In this document: positions 12,401 through 23,329 of the stretch, one piece after another
How positions within the stretch are numbered: position 1 is the stretch's first letter
Layout of the letters: each line of letters opens with the position of its first letter
DNA from: Colius striatus
Lineage: Eukaryota; Chordata; Aves; Coliiformes; Coliidae
NCBI RefSeq assembly: GCF_028858725.1
Contig: NC_084760.1
Span: forward strand, 77,568,367-77,632,366
Length of the DNA: 64,000 nucleotides
Reading direction: 5' to 3'
Program-made: the position numbers and the translations under genes
The notes under the pieces: model-generated
Database searches by the model: none
Told to the model about the DNA's origin: nothing
What the model saw: the letters and a program-made list of their open reading frames with translations, nothing else

Positions 12401-13932
12401 GACTTGACATTTCCCTTGTTTACAGACTGTGGTGCCAACTGCCATAAGCAGTGCAGAGACTTGCTGGTGCTGGCGTGCAGGAAGTTTTCCAGAGGAACCT
12501 CTGTGGGCAGCAACCACGGCTCTCTGCCTAGCAGTCCGTCTCTGCCTCCAGGTGAGAGCCTTTTTGTTCCTGTCTTAAGCCATTTCTGGAATCCTCTCTG
12601 TAATGGCCAGTGGCCTTGCTGCCATCTGTAGTTTTCCTGTGTACCAAGGCACGGAGCAGCCCGTGTAGTTTCCCGTGTAGCTTCTGTTCAGTGCTTAGAT
12701 GGCAACATCTGTTTCTGCTCTGGTGGCCTGAGGTTCCCTGTCCTCTGTACTGACACCTCTATCCCAGCTGAAAAGAAACAAAACTATAATCAGGGAAACT
12801 GTACCCCTCCTTATAAGCCACTTTAGGGGCTGGGGCTGGGAGACATGGGGCACAGTTCTAGCTCCACCTTATCCCTGAACTTGCAGACGGTTGGTGGAAA
12901 AGGAAATGAGCACAAACAAGGCCAGAAGCCGTTTCCAAGCAATGTGTGGGTATTGCAAATTATACCCCTGCTTCATATAGGTTACCCCCAGCCCTAAGCC
13001 CCAGGCATAGTTATCTATTTGTAAAGCTCAAGAATACTTAAAATAAACAATTCCCTCCTCTCTTTCAGTGCAAGATGAAGTGTTTGAATTTCCCAGCGTC
13101 GCTGCAGAGCACCAGGAGCTGGATGGCAGAGCCATCACCCTCGTCACGGGCTCCTCACGCAAGATTTCCGTGCGGCTCCAGAGGGCAACCACCAGCCAAG
13201 CCACGCAGACGGAACCACTCTGGCACGAGCCAGGCTGGAACGATTCAGGTTCCCATACTTTCCCCAAAATGAAGTCTAAATTCCATGGCAAAGCTGGGAA
13301 GAACAAAGGCTTTGCAAAGTGGGAGAATGAAAAGCCCAACGTGCAGGCTGAGCTAGAGCTGGAAGCTGAGGCCCCGCAGCATGTACACAATCACAACGGA
13401 ATAGAAACCCTCCCAGAAAGACAAGAATCTGAGGTGAGTTTGCAGCAGAAGCCAAGAAAGTTCAAAACCTGCCGAAGTCTGAGGCCTCATAAGGTTATTT
13501 TATGATTTTCATGACATTTTTGTACTCAAATCTACCATTGCCTCTTGCCCAAGAGTTACTTTCAGAAGAAGGACAAATCAGACCTAGATACCCATTTTCT
13601 ACATGGCGCTGTGTTTACTGTCACCCTGTAAGTGAGGGTTTGCCTCTTGGTATCAGCATGTGCTTTGAGGACTTGGGCACTTTTCTTTTTGAGAATCATT
13701 ACAGCAGCCTGACCAAATGCTTCTGTGCCCTGGCCCTGCACAGCCCAGGGCTCCACCCTGACTCACAACATCCAGCATTCTGATAAACACACCAGTCCAG
13801 ACCAGGGCGGGATCTTGGTCTGATTGCTGTTGCTGTCACCCATAAAGGTAATCCTTCCAAAGCCTCATGCTTTTATTGGCCGTGTTTGCTAGCACCTAAG
13901 TGCCTGATTTCTTTTGGTTACAGGACAGCTGA
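3286..13932 (+). CDS. RASGRP3: RASGRP3, RAS guanyl-releasing protein 3 (3' part, seven coding exons)
   Basis: Seven exons join in frame: 3286-3402, 5633-5748, 6560-6707, 9986-10022, 12426-12551, 13069-13433 and 13924-13932. They give 305 C-terminal residues plus stop; the human protein is about 690 residues, so the REM and CDC25 exchange domains lie left of the window. Visible in order: a linker ending HIRKLVD; two EF-hand loops ([12 protein letters not shown] and [12 protein letters not shown]); a C1 domain with the full H-x12-C-x2-C-x13-C-x2-C-x4-H-x2-C-x7-C pattern; and a conserved tail containing [11 protein letters not shown] and [11 protein letters not shown]. The family activates Ras and Rap1 by GDP/GTP exchange, recruited to membranes by diacylglycerol or phorbol ester through C1. 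I chose RASGRP3 over RASGRP1, 2 and 4 because the tail matches RASGRP3 as I know it and FAM98A is the neighbour, as in mammals. The first EF loop has Asp rather than Glu at position 12, which I believe is normal here. Confidence 0.95.
3403..5632 (+). other. RASGRP3 intron
   Basis: GT-AG intron separating the linker exon from the first EF-hand exon. It is AT-rich and I recognised no repeat or gene in it. Confidence 0.85.
5633..5748 (+). CDS. RASGRP3: RASGRP3 exon: first EF-hand
   Basis: The acceptor is TTTTTATCTCAG and the donor GTGAGT; the exon ends in phase 2 (CA, completed to CAA by the next exon). It encodes [19 protein letters not shown] and on to VLDKDQ, so it holds the first calcium-binding loop and the beginning of the second. 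Confidence 0.93.
5749..6559 (+). other. RASGRP3 intron
   Basis: GT-AG intron that splits the second EF-hand. Nothing else recognised. Confidence 0.85.
6560..6707 (+). CDS. RASGRP3: RASGRP3 exon: second EF-hand and start of C1 domain
   Basis: The acceptor is CCCTAACAG and the donor GTAAGT. The exon completes the EF loop (DGLISKEEM), then encodes [18 protein letters not shown] and TFCEHCAGF. It carries the first zinc ligands of C1: one His, then Cys-x2-Cys. It ends in phase 0. Confidence 0.94.
6708..9985 (+). other. RASGRP3 intron
   Basis: GT-AG intron splitting the C1 domain. The 7.4-7.8 kb part is somewhat GC-richer and contains short open frames in both directions, but none has a recognisable product. 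Confidence 0.8.
9986..10022 (+). CDS. RASGRP3: RASGRP3 micro-exon inside C1 domain (37 bp)
   Basis: A very short exon sits between a T-rich acceptor (CTTTGCAG) and a GTAAAT donor. It encodes [12 protein letters not shown] plus one base that completes Asp in the next exon. It supplies the membrane-inserting Trp-Gly segment and the third C1 cysteine. It was too short to stand out as an ORF; phase and C1 spacing confirm it. Confidence 0.93.
10023..12425 (+). other. RASGRP3 intron
   Basis: GT-AG intron between the C1 micro-exon and the last C1 exon. No gene or known repeat recognised. Confidence 0.8.
12426..12551 (+). CDS. RASGRP3: RASGRP3 exon: end of C1 domain
   Basis: The acceptor is TTGTTTACAG and the donor GTGAGA. 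It encodes [18 protein letters not shown], the last C1 zinc ligands, then a basic and Ser/Pro-rich linker ending PSSPSLPP. The last base, G, joins TG of the next exon to make Val. Confidence 0.93.
12552..13068 (+). other. RASGRP3 intron
   Basis: Short GT-AG intron (517 bases) between the C1 end exon and the tail exon. Nothing else recognised. Confidence 0.85.
13069..13433 (+). CDS. RASGRP3: RASGRP3 exon: C-terminal tail
   Basis: The acceptor is CTCTCTTTCAG and the donor GTGAGT. It encodes [18 protein letters not shown], then the conserved [31 protein letters not shown] and FAKWENEKP segments, and a diverged acidic end rich in Glu with a HVHNHN patch. The frame runs 23 codons past the donor to a stop at 13505, so intron retention would give a different basic tail. 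Confidence 0.92.
13434..13923 (+). other. Last RASGRP3 intron
   Basis: 490-base GT-AG intron. The upstream frame stays open for its first 72 bases (to 13505), ending in a basic peptide, so retention is a possible alternative end of the protein. Confidence 0.75.
13924..13932 (+). CDS. RASGRP3: RASGRP3 terminal coding exon (Asp-Ser-stop)
   Basis: After the acceptor TTGGTTACAG only GAC AGC TGA is coding, so the protein ends ESEDS. Human RASGRP3 ends in a similar acidic pair, which supports this tiny coding end. The rest of the exon is 3' UTR. The assignment rests on phase 0 and the acceptor alone. Confidence 0.75.
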   Translation, partial: DS

Positions 13933-14665
13933 TTGCTCACCTTGAAGCCCAGAAAAAGATGAAGGTGACATCTGTAACACAGCAAGCCTGGATGGACTGT
14001 CACAAACCATGTTTGGCCACGAGAAGTTTTCCTGTACCTCGTCCTTTTGAAGTGACCCACTGCCCCGTTTTCTTAGCTGAAAGGTGTTCTAAAGCACTAT
14101 TTATTTTCTCACCAGTAAGCCAGTTGGATGAACATTGCACAGACACAGCCGAATGGATCTCTGCACTCGGGCTTGTCTCTTGTATGGCTTTCGTGGAAAC
14201 TTCCACCACCTGCCAGTGAGGATATATTTGGCCTCTCTTAAATGTACTGCATCATTTGAATATGTCTGCCAGCAACAACAATGGTGAGGACAGAAGCCAA
14301 GCATCTACGTTTGTTCAATAACACTCCTTTTCCAGAGACTTGTCGTGATCTTTTAAAGCCAGAAGTTGGTGTGTACGTTGATTAAAATAGCCAAAAACCT
14401 TTCACAAAGTTCTCTCTGCTGAAATTCTTTGCACACCTGAGGTTTTGAATTTTGGCTGTGTTTACATTGCTATAGTGAGCGTGTTGGTGTTCAGCACAGT
14501 GATGTCAGTTCCCAGATAAAGGATCCTTCAGATGGGCAGCAGGTGGCTGAGAGTGAAGGAATTCTAAGACACTATGCTTTTGTCTGGTTACACCATAACA
14601 CAGAGGGGGCATCTCTGTCAGCACTGATTATGGTTAAATTAGCATGCAATAAACACCTTAGTTTT
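13933..14665 (+). other. RASGRP3: RASGRP3 3' UTR (inferred extent)
   Basis: Non-coding sequence after the RASGRP3 stop. Candidate poly(A) signals are ATTAAA at 14381-14386 and AATAAA at 14648-14653. A TG-rich stretch follows the second at 14668-14681 and could act as a GU-rich downstream element. The true cleavage site cannot be fixed without transcript data. Confidence 0.5.
14648..14653 (+). terminator. Candidate poly(A) signal of RASGRP3
   Basis: Canonical AATAAA about 715 bases after the stop, followed 15 bases later by (TG)n, the usual arrangement of hexamer then GU-rich element. Confidence 0.5.
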
Positions 14666-14667
14666 AA

Positions 14668-14704
14668 GTGTGTGTGTGTGTATCTATATATGTGTACGTG
14701 ATAT
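14668..14704. repeat. TG/TA microsatellite
   Basis: A run of seven GT units is followed by TATCTATATATGTG-type alternating purine-pyrimidine sequence, just downstream of the RASGRP3 poly(A) hexamer. Confidence 0.85.
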
Positions 14705-17700
14705 GTTTTTCTCTGGTTAGCAAGCTGTACCATGCTAAGACTAAATGTACAGAAGAGCAACCTCCCACTTAACAATTTTGCTAATGCAGGATCTAACACC
14801 TGGATCTGTAAGGGCCTGAAAAGCAGGTTTGAAGTGGCATTTCTCAGAGCATTATTTAAGAAGCAGGTGGAAGAAGAGAGGAGAAAAAAGAAATGACCAC
14901 TGCTCCAAGGTCAAACCTGAAAGGTGCATTCCAAATTGGCATACACATCTCCTCACAAAAACAGGTGACTACAAGGAGCATACTCTGAATTAAAGCAACC
15001 CAATCACAAGATTTCCTACAAAATTTGAGTTACACCCTTCACCAAGCTGTAAGTCCTCAGGACCAGAGAGTCCTCTCACCTAAGCCAGGCTGCCAGCTGC
15101 ACTCTTCTGTGGTGATTTGACTGTAACCTACACTGTGACTACGCAATGTCTGCAGGATTCACCATGCAAATCCAAGCAAGTTTCCTTTGTTTTCCAGCAC
15201 AACTAGTAACAGTGGTAAATCTGGGGAGAGGAGATAAAAAATGGAAGACAGAACATGCTCCTACTGTTTTAAATTCAGAGAAATAAGCACTGCAGGAAGC
15301 ACTGATTTCCAAGCTAGGAAGAGGGCCAGAAGCATCTTTCGCTCACTGCCATGGGCAAAAGAACAGGCAGTAGCTTTACTTCCTGTGGTGGGTCAGGTCG
15401 CAAGGGGCTCCCCATGCAGTTGCCCTTCCAACATGCAGCCTGCACACAGTGAAAATGAGGTGTTTGGTTTAGAGTCAGGCTTGTGCTGGAGCTGTTGAGA
15501 TAAGCCTTTTAATGCTTTGTAACAGAAATGTTCACGTGCCTGCTTCATTCTTCACAGCTCCTAAGAGTTTTAAATGGCATCTGTAGACCTCAGCCCCTTC
15601 CTTGCAGGCAGTTGTAATTCTTGCTCTGAAAGGTACCTGCTCTCCTCTTTCTATCAGGCCCACAAACCATGCCCATCTTCATTCTGTTGTTGAATGTTTC
15701 TCCTACATAGTCTTACTTTCTCACTCACCCACTCCCTAAGAAGCTGCTTGCCTAAACTGTTTAAAAGAGTGGGTGCTCCATGTTCTTCAGAAGATGGCCT
15801 TACTAAGGATACATTTTTTTCATGTATGTTTGGTGTCATGAGGGCATAGACTCACATTTAAGCAAGAAAAGTGATGTCTTCTACAGAAGCAGCTCCCACT
15901 TTCTGAGGGGGCCATTCTGTTAGCAATTAGATAGCTAACCCCCTGCAGAGAATTCATCCACCAACCTGGTAGATTTGGTCAGTTAGGTGCTTCCCTCAGC
16001 AGCAGCTGCAGATCTTTCATAGACCACAGACTCATACAGCTGATCCTTCTGAGCAAAATGTCGCTGCGTCTAAGGATGCACTGAGTGAAAAGTTCAGGTA
16101 CCTGCTCCTGCTGGAAATCCTTTGCTTTAGGAATTTTAAGAAGAGGACCACCCAGAGCATGCTGCTGGCAGTAAGTGTTCCCAGTCATTGGAAAACTTGA
16201 GAAAAAGACACCAGGTAGAAATACAGCCCTTTTTAACCACCTTTTTAACAGGAAAAGACTCCTCATAGACAATAACATGATAATTAAATCAAATCAAGCA
16301 TTAACAGGCTGTTTGCAGCAGAACACTGATCATCTAGTTCCACAGCAAGTACCTGAGTGGGGAGAGCTAACAGGATGTGAACAGCTGTCGTAAGAAGTTG
16401 GTATGAGATGAGTTCTTTACCTTGGAGGATGCCCAGCCACGTGAAATTAAATCTCATCCTCTTCTTGAGCTTACCTCAAGCTGTGATCTTTTTCTGAAAA
16501 GGGGCAAGATGTTTCCTTACCTCACAAAAAACAATGTAGTTCCCCAATGTGGGCAAAGCAACAAAGAATTTCTTGTTGGCCTCTTTTGAGTTCAGAAAAG
16601 GCAAAATGTGTTGCCCGTCCCAGCTCCTGAGTGAGCAATGTACCTCCCTCTGCTGGTCTTGGCAAATCCTGCCTGCTAAAAGTACAGCAATTCTAGGAGA
16701 GAGTCCAGGAGAAAAAGTGTTGTAATGACAAGAATATTGGGTTAATGAAGTAACTGAAGTGAGACAGAATCCCAGATGGTGCTGGATACTTCCACCACAT
16801 CCATTCCTCCCTGTCTCAGGATCTAAGTAAGAAACTGGGGGTAGAAGGGGGGGGTGTTTAAAAGAAAACAACCCACAATAAAAATTCCAAACAAAAAACC
16901 CCACAATACATAATGAAAGAAAAGGAAGATTATATCAACTCTTATTTACAGCCTGACCAGCAAATGCCAAAGAATACAGGCAATGAGAGTCGAAAACCAT
17001 GAAAAACTCAAGTGCTTGGATGATGATTTGGCTCTTGAGTCAAACCCTTTAGGACTTTCTGTGCTCTATAAAGCCTCGTGTTGCAGATAAGGGAGCTCCA
17101 GATTTGTTGTCAACTTTATGGAGGAGCCCTAGGTGACTATGCAAGGAGCCAAGGGGACACCTGGCTCCCTCAGAGTGAAATGCAAAACCAAGTTTGAACC
17201 ACAGCTCTCTCCTCAGTCTTGATCTCCTCTACTCCTCCAGTCTTACCCAGCTTTTGGGCTGTAAAAGAATAATTCCAGCTTCGCAAGAACTATCTTCGTA
17301 GACAGAAGCTGTTTTCTCAGAGGTGCTTTCCTCAGGCAGGTGAAGTCTAAGGGAGGAGAGGTGGTGGGGACAGTAACAGCCCACTGACCAGAGATAGTCT
17401 GAAACATGACTTTTCCACATCTGGGAAAGGTGAGTGAGGTTTTCCCTTCACTACAGAAGATAAAAAGCTGAGCTGTGGAGTGAGTTCAGGGGCAGCTGCT
17501 GCTTAGGGGGCTGACTGCTGTCACTTCTGTGGACTGCTGCTCAGGGACACCTCTGGAAGCCAAGGTGAACATGTGTCCTAACACAGCCCCTACACTCTTC
17601 CTTACGGGGAGTCTGGAAGCTGAGATGGCCTGAGCAGCCACAGGAGAGTCCTCACAGCCTGGGACACTTGGTTCCAGAAGCTTTAGGCATCTGCATAGGA

Positions 17701-20700
17701 AAGAGCTGCATGTGAAGGATCCTGGACACAGGTGGGGAAAAAAATGGAGAACAAATAACAGATGGGGGAATAAGCATGGGAAGAACCATACTGAGAGAGC
17801 TCTCCCTCTCTACGTGACACCAAGAATGGAAAGGGATCCCAATGGACACCAAGCAGAGGGAGGAGGAAGGAAGGAAGGAGATCTGAATGCAGATTTTGTG
17901 AAGACACAAGAGGCAGGAGAAACAAGGGCTTGTTGTTTCATGATCCTTCCAGCCACAAAAAATCCTAACCAAGGTTTGCTTCATTCAGCATCAGCCTGCT
18001 AACTGATGGGCCTCTGTACAGCACAAAAAATAGCTCCAAGTACTACTCAAGAGAGTCTTGACAACAGAGTTGGCCCACCCAGGGACACTGGAGAAATAGA
18101 TGTAACTTTGGAACAAGTTGGGAGTTACCAGCACTGATCTGAACTGGATTTTCAAAATAAGCACTGCAGCCAGCAGGCTAAACTCATTGGAAAATCTGTG
18201 TGCTGAACTCTAAAGTGCTGTTTACAGCTGCTGGCAATCCGGTCCTAGGAGACAGAAAAGCCATCAGCAAAAGGCTACCACTGGGGCAGTAGGAAGGGTA
18301 GCCAAAAAGTCTGTTTTTTCCATGAGTTAAGCTAATGCCGGAAAGTTTAAAGGGTCCTTATCGCCTTCATCTCTGCTCCATGTGTGAAAACGAGTAAGGA
18401 CCTTCCACCTGCCCCACGGCACAGGCAGGCTCCCTCTTTCTTTGATTTTACAATAGTGTTTTCCTACTTTTTGTACTTGTTTTTCTCTCCTCTGTTGGAA
18501 AGACCCATGTGGACCAGAGGGGAAATTACTGGACAATAAAGGGGAAACAATGACACTGACAGCACTCAGAGCTGTAAAAAGCACAAAGTAAACACACAGG
18601 AAAAATATTTTTTCCCTTCTACCCTTGTTTGTTAAGCCATTAGACAATGTGTGACTTGTTTTTAGCCAAAGAGGGGAGAAGGCAATGTTTACAGCTAGGC
18701 AAATGCACTTGCTTTTTTAGTTTATGTTCCTTTGAAAAAGCACAACCTGAAACAAACAAGCACGTGAGTATTTTGAGAGTCTACACAGGGGAAACACAAG
18801 TTCACGTCCACCTCTGTGTACAACTCTCCCATCAGGACATTGGTCTGGCTTTAACCTAAGGGTATGCTAGAAAGCTGAAAAAGCAAGCCTGCAGTTCGGC
18901 ATGAGCCAGCTTGTTTGGGACTGCTAAATCACACTCAGCACCTTAAAAATGGACACATAGCATACCTGTTGTACAAGGAAAATCCAAAGTTCAGAGAGGC
19001 AGCAAGATGAGAAGCCTGACAACCTTTAGCAGAGACTCTCTACTGCAGTCCCCAATAAAGCAGAACTAAGAACAAACCACGTGCAATGAGCAGACAGCTG
19101 AGGGCTTTTGCTGCTGGCCTTCATTAACCTGACAGGGAGCTGAATTAACTTCAAGCACTCTAAGAAATCAACAGATGCCTTTCAGACACCCAAACGAGTC
19201 CTCAGATCTTAGAACTCTCTTACCCCATCCTCTCAACTCTTCCCACCTTGGCAGAGCTCGATTTTAACTTCCCAGGTGCATCACCTGTTACAGGGAATAC
19301 TTGTGCCACAGGACTTTAAGCTCCAGCCACTTCTCACAACTACCTACTGACACGAATCTGCTTCTTTTCTTCCCTGTTCTATCTCAGGTACTTGGCTGCT
19401 AAGCATCTAGTTTCTAATTAGACCAGAGGGTGGTTGATGCACTTGCCACTTCCATTACTGCAGATGCAGACAGCAGTTTAATGGAGACACACAGTCATAG
19501 ACCTCAGCCATGTTACAGCAGCTTATCCACATGCTCTGCCTGCAAAGTCTAACCCGCAGCCAGAGGAGCCACCAGCTGTAGGGGCACAGCATCATGAAGC
19601 TGCATACTTGGGGCATTGGCTGGAGGAGGAGAGGAATCCCATCAAGTGAGCTAGGGATTGCCAGCCAGCACCAATCCTAAAGATGATAAACTACTCGGGG
19701 AGCAGCTACAAGCAAAAAGGCTTCCTGGAGCAAGCGGGAGCTCAGCTGGATGCTCTTTCCCTTGCTGCATTACTATTTTGCACACAGTAGGCAATAAACT
19801 TTTATTCCATTCCTTAGACCTGCAAAGAAACCCCAACACTGATCACAGTGCATATGGACCTTGGGATTCCAAGGCACATATTAAGGTGCCTGATGTGGGA
19901 AGCAAGTGTGTCCCTGCCCTTGCTACCCATTGTTATTTTACCTCACAGTGACACTTGGGAGAATGGGTGATCCTAAGATGGGATGGGAGGGCAATGCAAG
20001 TGAAGTCTGTAGGAAACAGAAGTTGCTAGATGCAGATGGAAAGAGGCCTAATGCCTATGGAAAAAAAGAGTAGCAAGAACCACCATGCCTAAAAGGATGA
20101 ATGCTGTTGCCCTGTGTAAATGTTTGCTTACTTAATTGCCTTCTTGATCAGCTGGGAGTTCTGCTCAATGAAACTAAGCATGTATATCCAACCCACCACA
20201 ACCCTAAACACCTCCACAACCCATTTCTCCTCACCCAGCTCCCACTGAAGAGATTCCTTCCAGTGCAGCAAGAATCATGTTTAGAAGACCAGGAATCATG
20301 TTTGGAAGACCATGAATACTGGAGCATCACACAGACAGTAACAAAGCAGTGGTTGTTTGCTTTTGTTAATCAAAGCTGCTCTCTCCACATATACAAAGCT
20401 TGTTTTCTCTGGAGAACAAAGAAGTCAAGCACAGGAGGAGGAAACAATAGAACAGGGAAAAATAACAACAGCTGGCAGAGGCCAAGTGTTTTCTTTCCTG
20501 CTGGAAGACCAAATCCTCTGTTTTGCCACCTTCTGAATCTTTGGTTTTTTTAAAACAAACTTTTTCCTTCAAAAGGACTCGACTTACCCTCACTCTTGGG
20601 AGACAGAGGAGAAACAACACACATTGAGCAGAAAAAATAGCTAGAATAAGGAGGAAGGGGAAGGTCTGAGTTACTGCCTCATCCCATCGAATCAGCTTGT

Positions 20701-21397
20701 CACAGTGTGCAAAGGTGAGATTATCCACTGCAGCAACAGTTACAGCCTTGCAGAGAAACCAGAAGCTCTAGCACAGGAAGAAGTCTCTGAAACTGCTGAT
20801 GTAACTTAACCAGAGGGTCTTTGCAGAGCCTCCCGGGCTCCCTCTTGCTAGGAACAAGTTTGCTGCATGAGGAGAGGTGCAAAGAAAAGCAGAAGCTGTC
20901 AAGTGGAAGATATTATGTTCCCAGGAAAAGGCTGTTTAACTCTGCCAATCTCTCTGCCTTTACCAGTCCCAGACTTGACCCAGTAATTAACAAAAAAAAA
21001 GCACTAATTATTTTTGCATGAATGCAGCAGAGCCATCAGCTAATGCTCACAAAAACATACTACTCTCCCTTAAGGGAGATACCTCCTCTGGAGCACCCCA
21101 TTGTAAGAAACCATCAGTAACTTTGCTAAGAAGCAACGTTCATTTTGGATGGATTTGAAGCTGTATTATGCTGAGACAGGTCTCTATCAGAGACCTGGAT
21201 TCAATATAGAAAACTCTTCCCTCATCGGGCTTGTTAAATTTGTTTGAAACTTTAAAAAGCTAGAAGAGACGTTAACAGAGTGCCAAGTGCCTCTCAGAGA
21301 GCCCTTCAATTCCAACCTGTGAATCACTAGCAGCACCTAGTGGCCACCATAAATTACACAGGAGATGTTCGGCTTGGTCACGGGATCTAAGGTAGGA
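14705..21397. other. Intergenic region between convergent RASGRP3 and FAM98A
   Basis: Non-coding sequence between two tail-to-tail genes. I recognised no exon, RNA gene or transposon protein. There is a short GGAA run near 17868 and a 21-bp tandem duplication at 20272-20313. All ORFs are short and unmatched. Confidence 0.7.
20272..20313. repeat. 21-bp tandem duplication
   Basis: Two adjacent copies of a unit beginning GAATCATGTTT and ending GAAGACCA differ at two positions. It lies in intergenic DNA with no evident function. Confidence 0.85.
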
Positions 21398-21693
21398 ATC
21401 TGTCTCTTCTCACAAGCAACGAGCAATAGGACGAGAGGAACAGGCCCAAGTTGCACGCGGTGAGGTTTAGATTGAAAACTGGGAAGAACTTTTTCACTGA
21501 GAAGGTTGTTAGACACTGGCACAGGCTGCCCAGGGAGGTGGTGGAGTCACCAACCCTGGAGATATTTGAAAGCCGTGCAGCTGAGGTGCTGAGCGACATG
21601 GTTTAGTGCTGGGCTTGGCAGTGTGAGCTGAGTAGGTTGGACTCAACGGTCTTAAAGGTCTTTTCCAAACAAAATGATTCTACTGTTCTATGA
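21398..21693 (+). repeat. CR1 LINE 3' end (subfamily B, plus strand)
   Basis: Shows the CR1 hallmarks TTTTTCACTGAGAAGG, CACAGGCTGCCCAGGGAGG and GTTGGACTCAACGGTC, ending in GATTCTACTGTTCTATGA. It is 5'-truncated. It is closest to the copy at 40445-41370, sharing the CAGCTGAGGTGCTGA and GGCAGTGTGAGCTGAG blocks. Confidence 0.93.
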
Positions 21694-22239
21694 AATACAA
21701 GGAAAGCATTTACAAACAATGTTGATCACCCGATTTACATCAACTTGGATTACAGCAATAGCAGCATTACACTGATTCTGTCAAATACTCCTACAGTTTC
21801 TTCTGTGACCCAAGGAACTCTTCTTGGATCCATCCCCAAGAACACTTCAGGTAACCAGAGACTGCCATCTGTTTCTACAAGGCTGGACAGCATCAGGATA
21901 GCTCCCAGAAACAGCACACCACGCTCTCATAGCGTGCAGGAACACAACCTGGGAGACAGGTGCTCATGCTGCTTTAAGAACAACTTTCCACAGGAACCCT
22001 CAAGTGCTGCATATGCTGCTGCACCTGTTCAGAGGGGAAAAAAGAACAAAACTTGGAGCAATTCCTCTCGTCCACTTTTGCTCCGACACCTTCTCAGGGG
22101 GCAGAATGTTCAGTATGGCTGGGCCCACTACAAAATAGAATAAAATGTAAAATAGATGAAGCAGACAGAAATCCCCATGAATTCCCAGCTATTGCAGCAC
22201 CTTTTTACTTCCAAGAAGGAAAAGAAACTAAAGCAAAGG
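21694..22239. other. Intergenic sequence just beyond the FAM98A 3' end
   Basis: Between the CR1 tail and the inferred FAM98A poly(A) site. It has an open frame at 21745-22143 on the plus strand with no recognisable domain. Nothing else seen. Confidence 0.55.
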
Positions 22240-23329
22240 GAACATAGATACTTTTATTGCTCACCTTTTATACAACAGCACACCTTCAGCCATTTTCTTT
22301 CACAGCTTGACAATGTTTATGTACACAAAAAACCCAGCAAGAAGCATTATGTGGCTTTCAGTAAAGAAGAAAAAATAAACAAAACAAACCCCCATTAGAA
22401 CAACAAACTCAGCCAGGCTTTGTTTTCTGCAGCAATAATAAAAGGGCTTCCTCCAGACAGGAACTAATCTTCCCAGGCCGTAGTGCATTTCTTTAAAAAG
22501 ACAACCCCCAAAACAAATTGCCCTAGATTTGCTGAGCCAGTGGTATTAACTTGCAAATAAAATAAATCTCAGTTTGTCATCTCTTCTAGCTGATTTCAAG
22601 TAAAGAAAAAAAATCAGGTTTAGAGAAGGAGCAACTTGTTTTGGATGGATGCAGGTCAGTTTGAATCGCTACACCTAACTACAGGCCTACAAACACTACC
22701 GGGTCACAATTTAGCTTAAACGGTCTTGGCAGATTTTGGCGGCGGTCAGTCGTCCGAGTTGAGCACGTGGGAAAACTGTGTTTAGCAGGAGATAAGGCTA
22801 CGGAACGTGGCATCCACAGCAGAGCTCACGGAACAGACGAGAACCTGCTTGTCAGAGGGAGTTCAGTGCACGTGCGCACGTGTGTAACATCTTCGCACCT
22901 AAAACCAGAGGCCGGCGAGCCAAAGAGGCAACACTCGGAATAGGTTTTAGAGCGTGTGATCAAACAATCTTAAGGGAGGAAAAATGACAGTTCTATTGTC
23001 TGTTGTAACAGACAAATTTGACCAGAGAGGTCTTGATATTTCTCTAAATCAAACTGCAGGTAGCTTTGAGGGAACCAGTCCAACATTTAAAAAGCGCAGC
23101 TATTAGTTGATGTTTAGGGTGCAGTGGCTAGTGATGATGCTTTTGATTCAGACAGGTTGGAGGTGGGAGAGGAGAAGAGATCTACCAGAAGTTATACTTT
23201 GCTCAATGCAGGACATCCCACCCAAAGAGATTCTACCTGCCGTGATTCATTCACGCAGCGATGAAGCCAGGCCTCTGAAACCAGGTTTCTGTTACGTGAG
23301 CTCTGCTGAAGCAAAAGTTTTTAGCAGCT
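22240..23329 (-). other. FAM98A: FAM98A 3' UTR (inferred extent)
   Basis: Follows the FAM98A stop on the minus strand. A minus-strand AATAAA (TTTATT at 22253-22258 on plus) would give a 3' UTR of about 1.1 kb, a plausible length for this gene. The part at 22.74-22.95 kb is unusually CpG-rich for a 3' UTR and contains three CACGTG motifs. Confidence 0.6.
22253..22258 (-). terminator. Candidate poly(A) signal of FAM98A
   Basis: AATAAA on the minus strand about 1.07 kb downstream of the FAM98A stop codon. It was picked as the most plausible hexamer; closer alternatives may be used. Confidence 0.5.
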
